Assembly (NCBI RefSeq): GCF_902498065.1
Contig: NZ_CABVIR010000002.1
Span: 496,001 to 560,000, forward strand
DNA from: Pseudomonas fluorescens
GTDB lineage: Bacteria > Pseudomonadota > Gammaproteobacteria > Pseudomonadales > Pseudomonadaceae
Direction of reading: 5' to 3'
Length of the DNA stretch: 64,000 nt
Part shown: in pieces, positions 26,288-35,391 of the stretch
How the letters are laid out: each line of letters starts with the position of its first letter
How positions within the stretch are numbered: position 1 is the first letter of the stretch
Made by a program: the position numbers and the translations under genes
Notes under the pieces: generated by a model
The model's database searches: none
What the model was told of the DNA's origin: nothing
Seen by the model: the letters and a program-made list of their open reading frames with translations, nothing else

Positions 26288-26404
26288 GCTGCTCTCCTGC
26301 TAGGGGATTTCGTTCTTGTTATGTCCTGCTATGGACTTAGGAATACCCCAATAATTGCGGCATTGCAGTAGGTGATCGACGCTCCCTGTAGGAAAGAATC
26401 GCGA

Positions 26405-26430
26405 AATTCGTAAAGTTTTCGTTACGAATT
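26405..26430. promoter_or_regulatory. PhhR/TyrR-type operator between phhA and phhR
   Basis: Perfect 9-base inverted repeat AATTCGTAA and TTACGAATT with an 8-base spacer. The inner CGTAA-N8-TTACG has exactly the geometry of the TyrR box, TGTAA-N8-TTACA. It lies 118 bases upstream of phhA and about 230 upstream of phhR. PhhR activates phhA in pseudomonads, so this is the natural candidate site. Confidence 0.75.
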
Positions 26431-26538
26431 GGCGACTACCGCGTAGTTGCTGAGATTCTCGGGTTTGAAAAGCGCTTTGGCTGTCACATAATCTTGACGG
26501 CCATCTGAGCGCCCCATCAGAAAAATCGGGCGCTAACC

Positions 26539-26630
26539 CTGTGGGAGCCAGCCTGCTGGCGATAGCGGTGTGTCATTCGACATCCACATCGCCTGATGCG
26601 ACGCCATCGCCAGCAGGCTGGCTCCCACAG
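26539..26630. repeat. REPIN
   Basis: Inverted pair of CTGTGGGAGCCAGCCTGCTG units with inner repeats, ending 28 bases before the phhR start codon, so it forms part of the phhR leader or promoter-proximal region. Confidence 0.87.
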
Positions 26631-26658
26631 GTCAATCATCGTTTATCAGGTCTTTTAT

Positions 26659-28218
26659 ATGCGTATCAAAGTCCACTGCCAGAACCGTATCGGCATCCTG
26701 CGCGACATTCTCAACTTGCTCGTCGAGTACGGGATCAACGTCGCTCGTGGTGAAGTGGGTGGCGAGCATGGCAACGCGATCTACTTGCATTGCCCGAACC
26801 TGATCAACATTCAGTTCCAGGCACTGCGTCCGAAATTTGAATCGATTGCCGGGGTCTTTGGCGTCAAGCGGGTAGGGCTGATGCCCAGCGAGCGTCGGCA
26901 CATGGAGCTCAATGCCTTGCTCGGCGCCCTGGAGTTTCCGGTGTTGTCGATCGACATGGGTGGCTCGATCGTCGCGGCCAACCGCGCGGCAGCGCAGTTG
27001 CTCGGGGTGCGTGTCGACGAGGTGCCGGGGATTCCCTTGTCGCGTTATGCCGAGGATTTCGATTTGCCGGAGTTGGTGCGCGCCAACAAATCGCGGATCA
27101 ACGGGCTGCGGGTCAAGGTCAAAGGCGACGTGTTTCTCGCCGACATCGCGCCGCTGCAATCGGAACATGACGACAGCGAGGCCATGGCCGGCGCGGTGCT
27201 GACGCTGCATCGTGCCGACCGGGTAGGGGAGCGCATTTATAACGTGCGCAAACAGGAGTTGCGTGGGTTCGACAGCATCTTCCAGAGCTCGAAAGTCATG
27301 GCCGCGGTGGTACGTGAAGCCCGGCGCATGGCGCCGCTGGATGCGCCGCTATTGATAGAAGGCGAAACCGGAACCGGCAAGGAATTGCTGGCGCGGGCCT
27401 GTCACCTGGCCAGCCCGCGGGGGCAGTCACCGCTGATGGCGCTCAATTGCGCCGGTCTGCCGGAGTCCATGGCCGAGACTGAATTGTTTGGCTACGGCCC
27501 GGGTGCGTTTGAAGGGGCGCGGGCGGAAGGCAAGCTCGGGCTGCTGGAGTTGACGGCGGGCGGTACGCTGTTTCTCGACGGCGTGGGAGAAATGAGTCCG
27601 CGGCTACAGGTGAAGCTGCTGCGCTTCCTGCAGGACGGTTGCTTCCGTCGTGTAGGCAGTGATGAAGAGGTCTATCTCGATGTGCGAGTGATCTGTGCCA
27701 CGCAGGTCGACCTGTCGGAATTGTGCGCCCGTGGCGAGTTTCGCCAGGATTTGTATCACCGTTTGAATGTGCTTTCGCTGCACATTCCGCCACTGCGCGA
27801 ATGCCTGGATGGTTTGACGCCACTGGTGGAGCATTTCCTTGATCAAGCCAGTCGGCAAATCGGTTGCCCGCTGCCGAAACTGGCGCCGGCGGCTATGGAC
27901 CGGCTCAGTCACTATCACTGGCCGGGCAACGTCCGGCAGTTGGAAAACGTGTTGTTCCAGGCGGTTTCGTTGTGCGAGGGCGGGACGGTCAAGGCTGAAC
28001 ATATTCGACTGCCAGACTATGGCGTGCGTCAGCCGCTTGGCGATTTTTCACTCGAAGGCGGACTGGATGCGATTGTCGGGCGCTTTGAAAAAGCGGTGCT
28101 GGAGCGTTTGTATTCCGAGCATCCGAGCAGTCGGCAATTGGGTAAGCGGTTGGGGGTTTCGCACACGACCATTGCCAACAAATTGCGTGAGTATGAAGTC
28201 GGCAAGACTGAGTCTTAG
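26659..28218 (+). CDS. phhR: TyrR-family regulator PhhR of phenylalanine/tyrosine metabolism
   Basis: 519 residues. An N-terminal ACT domain (MRIKVHCQNRIGILRDILNL) is followed by a PAS domain (about 78-190), an AAA+ domain (Walker A GETGTGKE near residue 234) and a C-terminal TyrR-type helix-turn-helix (SSRQLGKRLGVSHTTIANKL). The GAFTGA loop needed to engage sigma-54 reads GAFEGA, the degenerate form expected of TyrR/PhhR, which act with sigma-70. It should bind the operator at 26405 and activate phhABC in response to aromatic amino acids. The chosen ATG begins the ACT domain; a longer frame from 26596 runs through the REPIN. Confidence 0.94.
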   Translation: MRIKVHCQNRIGILRDILNLLVEYGINVARGEVGGEHGNAIYLHCPNLINIQFQALRPKFESIAGVFGVKRVGLMPSERRHMELNALLGALEFPVLSIDMGGSIVAANRAAAQLLGVRVDEVPGIPLSRYAEDFDLPELVRANKSRINGLRVKVKGDVFLADIAPLQSEHDDSEAMAGAVLTLHRADRVGERIYNVRKQELRGFDSIFQSSKVMAAVVREARRMAPLDAPLLIEGETGTGKELLARACHLASPRGQSPLMALNCAGLPESMAETELFGYGPGAFEGARAEGKLGLLELTAGGTLFLDGVGEMSPRLQVKLLRFLQDGCFRRVGSDEEVYLDVRVICATQVDLSELCARGEFRQDLYHRLNVLSLHIPPLRECLDGLTPLVEHFLDQASRQIGCPLPKLAPAAMDRLSHYHWPGNVRQLENVLFQAVSLCEGGTVKAEHIRLPDYGVRQPLGDFSLEGGLDAIVGRFEKAVLERLYSEHPSSRQLGKRLGVSHTTIANKLREYEVGKTES

Positions 28219-28248
28219 CGGGCTCTTGCATTGATTTTGCTGGCCTCA

Positions 28249-28337
28249 TCGCGGGCAAGCCCGCTCCCACAGGGATTGTCAATGGATTCAAAATCTGTGA
28301 GCACCCGACAACTCTGTGGGAGCGGGCTTGCCCGCGA
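28249..28337. repeat. REPIN
   Basis: Inverted REP pair of the most common type in the window (TCGCGGGCAAGCCCGCTCCC), located between phhR and the flagellar operon. Confidence 0.88.
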
Positions 28338-28483
28338 AGGCGTCAGCACTGCTGGCACCTGGGTCAAGCCTTGCCACATAACGGCATAACACCGCCGGTT
28401 TTTCGTCTTTGACACAATCCCTCATTCCCCTCTGAACCCCTCAAGTCCTTTGTTTGCCGGGCCCCGCGCCGCCAGAAAAAAGT

Positions 28484-28499
28484 TGGTCTGCAAATTGCT
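28484..28499 (+). promoter_or_regulatory. Sigma-54 (RpoN) promoter of the flgF operon
   Basis: TGGTCTGCAAATTGCT: the invariant GG and GC are exactly ten bases apart, with TTGCT at -12 and four of the remaining positions fitting TGGCACG-N4-TTGCW. It lies 57 bases before the flgF start. RpoN with FleQ or FleR drives hook-basal body genes in Pseudomonas, so the context supports the call. Confidence 0.82.
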
Positions 28500-28555
28500 T
28501 ATGGCTCAGCAGTACAGCGGTGGGCGGCAAACGTCCGGCATGCAGAGGAAAGAGT

Positions 28556-29296
28556 GTGGACAAGTACCTTTATGTGGCAATGACCGGCGCCAGCCAGAAT
28601 GCACTGGCGCAGAAGGCTCATGCGAACAACCTGGCGAACATCTCCACCAACGGCTTCCAGAAAGACCTGGAGCAGGCGCGTTCGATGCCCGTGTTCGGTG
28701 ACAGCTTTCCGGCGCGTGCGTTTGCGATGTCCGAACGTCCGGCCACCGACTTCTCCGCGGGCTCCCTGGTACAAACCGGCCGCGACCTCGACGTCGCGGT
28801 GCAGGGCAACGGCTGGATCGCGGTGCAGAACCCGGATGGCGGTGAGAGCTACGTGCGCACCGGCAGCCTGAACGTTGACGCGCTGGGCGTGCTGCGGGCC
28901 GGCAACGGTATGCCGGTGATGGGCAATGGCGGGCCGATTTCCGTGCCGCCCGAGCAGCAAATCGAAGTGGGTGAAGATGGCACTGTCAGCATTCGTGCGA
29001 TGGGTGAAGGCCCGCGTGTGATGGCCGAAGTCGACCGCATCAAGCTGGTCAACCCGGACTTCAAGAACATGACCAAAGGCCTGGACGGTTCGATCCACAC
29101 CAAGGACGGCAAGCCGGCGCAAGCCGATGCCAACGTCAAGCTGGTGTCCGGGTTCCTTGAGTCGAGCAACGTCAATGCCGTGGAAGAGATGACCTCGGTA
29201 CTGGCCCTGGCCAAGCAGTTCGAGCTGCACATCAAGATGATGAACACCGCCAAAGATGACGACCAGGCCATGGCTCGGGTCTTGCAGATCAGCTAA
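28556..29296 (+). CDS. flgF: Flagellar proximal rod protein FlgF
   Basis: 246 residues from a GTG start behind GAGGAAAG. It has the FlgF N-terminus VDKYLYVAMTGASQNALAQKA with the rod-family motif ANNLANISTNGFQ, and the C-terminal LESSNVNAVEEMTSVLALAKQFE shared by rod and hook proteins. FlgF is part of the proximal rod. It is the first gene of the sigma-54-driven flgFGHIJKL operon. The flgBCDE genes that usually precede it are not adjacent; phhR is upstream instead. Confidence 0.96.
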   Translation: MDKYLYVAMTGASQNALAQKAHANNLANISTNGFQKDLEQARSMPVFGDSFPARAFAMSERPATDFSAGSLVQTGRDLDVAVQGNGWIAVQNPDGGESYVRTGSLNVDALGVLRAGNGMPVMGNGGPISVPPEQQIEVGEDGTVSIRAMGEGPRVMAEVDRIKLVNPDFKNMTKGLDGSIHTKDGKPAQADANVKLVSGFLESSNVNAVEEMTSVLALAKQFELHIKMMNTAKDDDQAMARVLQIS

Positions 29297-29341
29297 TTAT
29301 CAGAACGTCGCGCCGTAAAACAGGCGCACGAGGAGAATCGA

Positions 29342-30127
29342 ATGCTTCCGGCTCTATGGGTTGCCAAAACAGGTCTGTCCGCCCAGGACACCAACCTGAC
29401 GACCATTTCCAACAACCTGGCGAACGTGTCGACCACGGGTTTCAAACGTGACCGCGCCGAGTTCCAGGACCTGCTGTACCAGATCAAACGCCAGCCTGGC
29501 GCCCAGTCGACCCAGGACAGCGAACTGCCGTCGGGTCTGCAATTGGGTACCGGTGTGCGCATTGTCGGCACCCAGAAAAATTTCAACGCCGGCAGCCTGC
29601 AAACCACCGAACAACCGTTGGACATGGCCATCGACGGTCGCGGTTTCTTCCAGATCCTGCAACCGGACGGCACCACGTCCTACACCCGTGACGGTACGTT
29701 CCACCTCGACTCCAACGGTCAGATCGTCAACGCCAGCGGTTTCGCCCTGGAACCGGCCATTGTCATCCCGAACGACGCTCAGACCTTTACGGTCGGTCGT
29801 GACGGCACCGTGTCCATCACCGTTGCCGGTAACCCGGCGTCCCAGGTGATCGGCAACCTGCAAACCGCCGACTTCATCAACCCGGCCGGCCTGCAAGCGG
29901 TGGGTAACAACCTGTTCCTGGAAACTGCCGCCAGCGGTGCGCCGCAAGTCGGCACGCCAGGCCTGGCCGGTTTCGGCACCACGCTGCAGAACACCCTGGA
30001 AACCTCCAACGTCAGCACCGTTGAAGAGATGGTCAACATGATCACCACTCAGCGCGCCTACGAGATGAACTCCAAGGTGATCTCCACCGCCGACCAGATG
30101 CTCTCGTTCGTAACGCAGAATCTGTAA
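29342..30127 (+). CDS. flgG: Flagellar distal rod protein FlgG
   Basis: 261 residues. It begins MLPALWVAKTGLSAQDTNLT with the SNNLANVSTTGFKRDRAEF motif and ends with ETSNVSTVEEMVNMITTQRAYEMNSKVISTADQML, the canonical FlgG C-terminus. It forms the distal rod that crosses the periplasm. AGGAGA precedes the ATG; the gap to flgF is 45 bases. Confidence 0.97.
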   Translation: MLPALWVAKTGLSAQDTNLTTISNNLANVSTTGFKRDRAEFQDLLYQIKRQPGAQSTQDSELPSGLQLGTGVRIVGTQKNFNAGSLQTTEQPLDMAIDGRGFFQILQPDGTTSYTRDGTFHLDSNGQIVNASGFALEPAIVIPNDAQTFTVGRDGTVSITVAGNPASQVIGNLQTADFINPAGLQAVGNNLFLETAASGAPQVGTPGLAGFGTTLQNTLETSNVSTVEEMVNMITTQRAYEMNSKVISTADQMLSFVTQNL

Positions 30128-30179
30128 TCAAGTCTATGAGGCGGCCATGAGGTCGCCTGCAACACCGTGAGGTAGGGTC

Positions 30180-30875
30180 ATGAATCGCTTTGTATCTGTC
30201 CTGGCACTGAGTGGCGTCGCCGCGCTGGCGGGTTGCGTCGGTCCGACGCCCAAGCCCAATGACCCTTACTACGCCCCGGTGTTGCCGCGTACGCCGTTGC
30301 CGGCCGCCGCGAATAATGGCTCGATCTACCAGGCCGGTTTCGAACAGAACCTGTACAGCGACCGCAAGGCGTTCCGGGTCGGTGACATCATCACCATCAC
30401 CCTGAACGAAAGAACCCAAGCCAGTAAAAACGCCAACTCGCAAGTGGCCAAGAACAGCAAGGCCGGCATTGGCCTGACGTCGTTGTTCGGCGCAATCCCC
30501 AACACCAACAATCCATTGAGTGACGGGGACCTGACGCTGAATGCGAGTTACAGCGGCGACCGCGCGACCAAGGGTGACAGCAAGGCCGGTCAGGGCAACA
30601 GCCTGACCGGTTCGATCACCGTGACGGTGGCCGACGTCTTGCCCAACGGCATCATTGCTGTGCGTGGCGAGAAGTGGATGACCCTCAATACCGGTGATGA
30701 GCTGGTGCGAATCGCCGGCCTGGTCCGGGCCGATGACATCGCCACCGACAACACGGTTTCGTCAACGCGTATCGCCGATGCACGCATCACCTATTCGGGC
30801 ACCGGTTCGTTTGCCGATGCGAGTCAGCCAGGCTGGTTCGACCGTTTCTTCCTCAGCCCGCTGTTCCCTTTCTAG
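30180..30875 (+). CDS. flgH: Flagellar L-ring lipoprotein FlgH
   Basis: 231 residues with a lipoprotein signal peptide and lipobox LAGC at residues 16-19, so Cys19 should be lipidated. The body contains [27 protein letters not shown] and [25 protein letters not shown], typical of FlgH. It assembles the L-ring in the outer membrane. Its stop codon directly abuts the GTG start of flgI. Confidence 0.96.
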   Translation: MNRFVSVLALSGVAALAGCVGPTPKPNDPYYAPVLPRTPLPAAANNGSIYQAGFEQNLYSDRKAFRVGDIITITLNERTQASKNANSQVAKNSKAGIGLTSLFGAIPNTNNPLSDGDLTLNASYSGDRATKGDSKAGQGNSLTGSITVTVADVLPNGIIAVRGEKWMTLNTGDELVRIAGLVRADDIATDNTVSSTRIADARITYSGTGSFADASQPGWFDRFFLSPLFPF

Positions 30876-31991
30876 GTGGCTACGTTGAATTTCAAAAGCC
30901 TCATGGTGGCCGCGCTTTTGCTGTCTGCGGCCTTCAACGCTCAAGCCGAGCGGCTGAAGGATATCGCCAGTATTTCCGGCGTACGTTCCAACCAATTGAT
31001 CGGTTACGGCCTGGTGGTCGGGCTTAACGGCACCGGCGACCAGACGACGCAAACCCCGTTCACCCTGCAAACCTTCAACAACATGCTCTCGCAGTTCGGC
31101 ATCAAGGTGCCGGCCGGTTCCGGCAACGTGCAGTTGAAGAACGTCGCGGCAGTGTCGATCAGTGCCGATTTGCCGGCCTTCGCCAAGCCGGGTCAGCAGG
31201 TGGATATCACCGTGGCCTCCATCGGTAACTCCAAGAGCCTGCGTGGCGGCACCTTGCTGCTGACGCCGCTCAAGGGTATCGACGGCAACGTCTACGCGAT
31301 CGCCCAGGGCAACCTGGTGGTCGGCGGTTTTGATGCTGAAGGTCGCGACGGTTCGAAGATCACCGTCAACGTTCCGTCGGCCGGTCGCATCCCCGGTGGT
31401 GCATCGGTCGAGCGTTCGGTGCCGAGCGGTTTCAACCAGGGCAACAGCCTGACGTTGAACCTCAACCGTTCCGACTTCACCACCGCCAAGCGCATCGTCG
31501 ACAAGATCAACGATTTGCTCGGCCCTGGCGTTGCCCAGGCCATCGATGGCGGTTCGATTCGCGTCAGTGCGCCACTCGATCCGAGTCAGCGCGTCGACTA
31601 TTTGTCGATCATCGAGAACCTTGAAGTCGATCCGGGTCAGGCGGTGGCGAAAGTCATCATCAACTCCCGCACCGGCACCATCGTGATCGGCCAGAACGTC
31701 AAGGTGTCCCCGGCCGCCGTGACTCACGGCAGCCTGACCGTGACCATCACCGAAGACCCGATCGTCAGCCAGCCAGGCCCTCTGTCCAATGGTCAGACCG
31801 CTGTCGTGCCGCGCTCGCGGGTCAATGCTCAGCAGGAAGCCAAACCGATGTTCAAGTTCGGCCCGGGCACCACCCTCGACGAGATCGTGCGTGCGGTGAA
31901 CCAGGTCGGCGCGGCGCCAGGTGACTTGATGGCAATCCTTGAAGCACTGAAACAGGCCGGCGCGTTGCAAGCCGACCTGATCGTGATCTGA
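30876..31991 (+). CDS. flgI: Flagellar P-ring protein FlgI
   Basis: 371 residues. A Sec signal peptide (cleavage probably after AAFNAQA) is followed by the FlgI hallmark [32 protein letters not shown]. It ends with [37 protein letters not shown]. It forms the periplasmic P-ring around the rod. The GTG start follows the flgH stop with no gap, indicating translational coupling; an internal ATG at 30903 would truncate the signal peptide. Confidence 0.96.
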   Translation: MATLNFKSLMVAALLLSAAFNAQAERLKDIASISGVRSNQLIGYGLVVGLNGTGDQTTQTPFTLQTFNNMLSQFGIKVPAGSGNVQLKNVAAVSISADLPAFAKPGQQVDITVASIGNSKSLRGGTLLLTPLKGIDGNVYAIAQGNLVVGGFDAEGRDGSKITVNVPSAGRIPGGASVERSVPSGFNQGNSLTLNLNRSDFTTAKRIVDKINDLLGPGVAQAIDGGSIRVSAPLDPSQRVDYLSIIENLEVDPGQAVAKVIINSRTGTIVIGQNVKVSPAAVTHGSLTVTITEDPIVSQPGPLSNGQTAVVPRSRVNAQQEAKPMFKFGPGTTLDEIVRAVNQVGAAPGDLMAILEALKQAGALQADLIVI

Positions 31992-32002
31992 GGCCGGCGA
32001 CC

Positions 32003-33289
32003 ATGGATATGTACAAGAGTGGTCTGGTCAGCAGTGCCGATTCGGGTTCCTACTCGGACCTCAATCGCCTGAACCAGCTCAAGGTCGGCGACAAGAACAG
32101 TGACGAAAACCTGCGCAAAGTGGCGCAGGAGTTCGAGTCGCTGTTTCTCGGTGAAATGCTCAAGTCCATGCGCAAGGCGACCGACACGCTGGGTGAGGGT
32201 AATCCGCTCAACACTCCGGCAGCCAAGCAGTACCAGGAAATGTACGACCAGCAGCTGGCCGTTTCCATGTCCCGCGAAGGCGGTGGTATTGGTCTGGCGG
32301 ACGTGCTGATGCGGCAGATGTCGAAGAACAAACCACTGGCGCCGGGCGAAGCGGCAACGCTGTCGGCGGCCAAGCAGGAAGCGGCCAAAGCGGCGGCGCA
32401 GACGCCGATAGCTGCCGGCACGACCGCCACCAATGGGCCGCTGTCGCGAGTCAATGGCCAGCGTCCGTTGTGGGCTTCGCGCTCGATCAGCGCTCCACAG
32501 GCGGCAGGCGAGGGTGCTCATCGCAACGACATGGCGCTGATCAATCAGCGGCGCCTGGCGTTGCCACCGAAACTGGCTGACCGTTTGCTGGCAGGCCTGG
32601 TGCCTTCGGCGACGACGACCGCCGCGAAGCTCCCCGACACTCGATTGCCCGAGCGCACTGTGCCGACCGGATCGGGGCCTTTGTTCAATGGTGACTGGCT
32701 GGCCACTGCGCAAGCGGCATCGAGCGCCGGCTTGCAGATTCATGGGCGAGCCATCGCTCAGATACCGTTGGCGCCCGCGAAAAAAGCCTTCAATTCTGCC
32801 GACCAGTTCGTCAACACCATGTTGCCGATGGCCAAGGAAGCCGCCGAGCGCATCGGCGTCGATCCGCGTTACCTGGTGGCTCAGGCAGCGCTGGAAACTG
32901 GCTGGGGCAAATCGGTCATGCGCGCCCAGGATGGCAGCAGCAGCCACAACCTGTTCGGCATCAAGGCCAGCAGCAACTGGACGGGCAATTCGGCACGGGC
33001 GATCACCAGCGAATTCAGGAATGGCGCGATGGTCAAGGAGACGGCCGAGTTCCGTTCCTACGACTCTTACAAGGACAGCTTCCATGACCTTGTGACTTTG
33101 TTGCAAACCAACAATCGCTATCAAGATGTCGTGAAGTCGGCCGATAACCCAGAACAGTTTGTACGCGAGTTGCAAAAGGCCGGTTACGCAACCGACCCCG
33201 ACTACGCGAGCAAGATTTCGCAGATAGCCAAGCAGATGACGAGTTACCAGAACTACGCTGCGGCGGGCGTTTCCACCACGCCTTTATAG
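32003..33289 (+). CDS. flgJ: Flagellar rod-cap/peptidoglycan hydrolase FlgJ
   Basis: 428 residues. The N-terminal rod-capping domain (about 30-115) includes VAQEFESLFLGEMLKSMRKA. A variable Ala-rich linker follows. The C-terminal GH73-type glucosaminidase domain (about 265-410) has the catalytic Glu in LVAQAALETGWGKSVM and HNLFGIKASSNWTG. FlgJ caps the growing rod and opens the peptidoglycan layer. The linker is longer than in enteric FlgJ, as usual for Pseudomonas. Confidence 0.96.
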   Translation: MDMYKSGLVSSADSGSYSDLNRLNQLKVGDKNSDENLRKVAQEFESLFLGEMLKSMRKATDTLGEGNPLNTPAAKQYQEMYDQQLAVSMSREGGGIGLADVLMRQMSKNKPLAPGEAATLSAAKQEAAKAAAQTPIAAGTTATNGPLSRVNGQRPLWASRSISAPQAAGEGAHRNDMALINQRRLALPPKLADRLLAGLVPSATTTAAKLPDTRLPERTVPTGSGPLFNGDWLATAQAASSAGLQIHGRAIAQIPLAPAKKAFNSADQFVNTMLPMAKEAAERIGVDPRYLVAQAALETGWGKSVMRAQDGSSSHNLFGIKASSNWTGNSARAITSEFRNGAMVKETAEFRSYDSYKDSFHDLVTLLQTNNRYQDVVKSADNPEQFVRELQKAGYATDPDYASKISQIAKQMTSYQNYAAAGVSTTPL

Positions 33290-33311
33290 GCACAAGGATT
33301 AAGGTCGAACC

Positions 33312-35378
33312 ATGAGTTTGCTCAATATCGGGATGTCGGGTCTGGCCGCTGGCCAATCCTCGTTGATGACCACCGGCAACAACATTGCCAACGTCGACAC
33401 CGCCGGGTACTCCCGCCAGCAAACAGTGCAGGGCACCAAGGCCTCGCAGCAGTTCGGCAATGTCTTCATCGGCACCGGTACGACGCTGGCCGATGTGCGT
33501 CGCGTGTACAACAGCTACCTCGATGCGCAGTTGCAGACCACCACTTCGCTCAACAGCGATTCGGCCGCCTACCTGAATCAGGTCACGCCGCTGGACAAAT
33601 TGCTCTCTGACACCAGCACGGGTCTGAACGGCGCACTGACCAAGTTCTTTGCCTCGGTGCAGAACGTCAATGCCAAGCCGGGTGACGATGCTTCCCGCCA
33701 GTTGTTGCTGAGCGACGCTCAGGCCTTGAGCAACCGTTTCAACTCGATGTCCAAACAGCTGACCGAGCAGAATGCCAATATCAACGGCAACCTGACGAAC
33801 ATGGCCGATCAGGTCAACAAGCTGGCCGCTACCGTGGCGCAGTTGAATCAGAAGATCTCCGAGGTTTCCAACTCCGGCGGCATGCCCAACGATCTGCTCG
33901 ATGCGCGTAACGAAACCGTGCGTCAGCTGTCCACCTTCACCGGCGCGCAGGTCGTTGAGCGTGAAGGCAGTCTCGACATTTATCTGGGCAGCGGTCAGCC
34001 GCTGGTCATGGGTAACACGGCCAGTAAACTTGAAGTGGTACCGGGCAAAGACGATCCGGGCCGCTTGTCGCTGCAACTCAATCGTGGTTCGAGCACCATT
34101 GATATCACCGCGATCATGACTGGCGGCGAGATCGGCGGGCTGCTGCGTTATCGCAGCACCGTGCTGGACCCGGCCATGAACGAATTGGGCCGTGTGGCCC
34201 TGGTCGTCGCCGACCAGATGAACAGTCTCCAGGCCCAGGGCATCGACAAGAACGGTGACTTCGGTTCGAACCTGTTCAACAATATCAATTCGGCCAAGCT
34301 GGTCTCTGAACGCAGCGTCGCCAGCCTGAACAACGGGGGCGCCGGCAACTTTGATGTGAGCATCAAGGACACCGGCAAGCTGACCATCAACGATTACAAG
34401 GTCACGTTCACCACCGCCACCGATTACACCGTTCAGCGCCTGCCGGACAACACGCCCATGGGCTCTTTCAGCACGGCGCCGCCGGCCACGGCCGCGGTCA
34501 TCGACGGCGTCGAGCTGAAGTTCAACGCGGCTTCTGCCACGGCGGGCGACTCCTTCAGGATCACCCCGACCCGCGATGCGGCGGCGAACATCAAGACCGA
34601 GATGACCGACTCCAAGCGTCTGGCCATCGCGGCACCGCTGGGCGCGGCTATTGCAGCGAGCGGCAGTGGCAGCGGCACCCTGACGATCCCGGCCAGCGGT
34701 CAACCGACCCTGACCACCAAATTCGATATCTACGACGCGGCGACCGCCACCGCGATGCAGAACGGCCTGAAAAACTCCACACCGACCAAGCTGGTATTTG
34801 GTGCGGTGTCCGCCGACGGCACCAGCCAGGCCTACCAGTTCCTGGATGCCAATGGCGGTTTGATCAGCGGCGGCACCATCAAGCCAGGTGAAAGCAACAC
34901 CCTGAACCTGAGCATTCCGCTCAAGGATGCCACGGGTGCGCCGATCCCGCCTGCGCCTGCCACTCAGTACACCGCGACCTTCAGCATGACCTTCGCTGGC
35001 GCGCCGAGCAGCGGCGCGGCCATCAACGTCTCGCTCAGCCAGCCTGGCAGCCTGGACAACCGTAACGGCACCGCTCTGGCCGGCTTGCAGACCGCGCAGA
35101 CCGTGGATACCGGTTCGGCCAGCAAAGGCATTTCCCTGAACGACGCTTACGGCAAACTGGTCGAGGGCGTGGGTTCCAAAGCTGCACAGGGCAAGCTCGA
35201 CAGTGCGGCGACGGGCGCCATCCTGGCGAATGCCAAGGGCGCGCGCGATTCGCTCTCGGGTGTCGACCTCGATGAGGAAACCGGCAACCTGGTCAAGTAT
35301 CAGCAGTACTACACCGCGTCTTCGCAGATCATCAAGGCTGCGCAGGCAATTTTCAGCACACTGATCAACAGTCTTTAA
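33312..35378 (+). CDS. flgK: Flagellar hook-associated protein 1 FlgK
   Basis: 688 residues. The N-terminus MSLLNIGMSGLAAGQSSLMT with GNNIANVDTAGYSRQ and the C-terminus SGVDLDEETGNLVKYQQYYTASSQIIK are diagnostic of FlgK. The middle is long and variable, with Thr/Ser/Gly-rich stretches. It forms the first hook-filament junction ring. AAGG precedes the ATG; flgL follows after 13 bases. Confidence 0.97.
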   Translation: MSLLNIGMSGLAAGQSSLMTTGNNIANVDTAGYSRQQTVQGTKASQQFGNVFIGTGTTLADVRRVYNSYLDAQLQTTTSLNSDSAAYLNQVTPLDKLLSDTSTGLNGALTKFFASVQNVNAKPGDDASRQLLLSDAQALSNRFNSMSKQLTEQNANINGNLTNMADQVNKLAATVAQLNQKISEVSNSGGMPNDLLDARNETVRQLSTFTGAQVVEREGSLDIYLGSGQPLVMGNTASKLEVVPGKDDPGRLSLQLNRGSSTIDITAIMTGGEIGGLLRYRSTVLDPAMNELGRVALVVADQMNSLQAQGIDKNGDFGSNLFNNINSAKLVSERSVASLNNGGAGNFDVSIKDTGKLTINDYKVTFTTATDYTVQRLPDNTPMGSFSTAPPATAAVIDGVELKFNAASATAGDSFRITPTRDAAANIKTEMTDSKRLAIAAPLGAAIAASGSGSGTLTIPASGQPTLTTKFDIYDAATATAMQNGLKNSTPTKLVFGAVSADGTSQAYQFLDANGGLISGGTIKPGESNTLNLSIPLKDATGAPIPPAPATQYTATFSMTFAGAPSSGAAINVSLSQPGSLDNRNGTALAGLQTAQTVDTGSASKGISLNDAYGKLVEGVGSKAAQGKLDSAATGAILANAKGARDSLSGVDLDEETGNLVKYQQYYTASSQIIKAAQAIFSTLINSL

Positions 35379-35391
35379 GGAGTCGTAGCCC

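Noticed and set aside
26471..26486. Weak sigma-54-like element upstream of phhR
   Set aside because: Only the GG/GC pair fits; the flanking bases do not, and PhhR-type genes are normally sigma-70 dependent.
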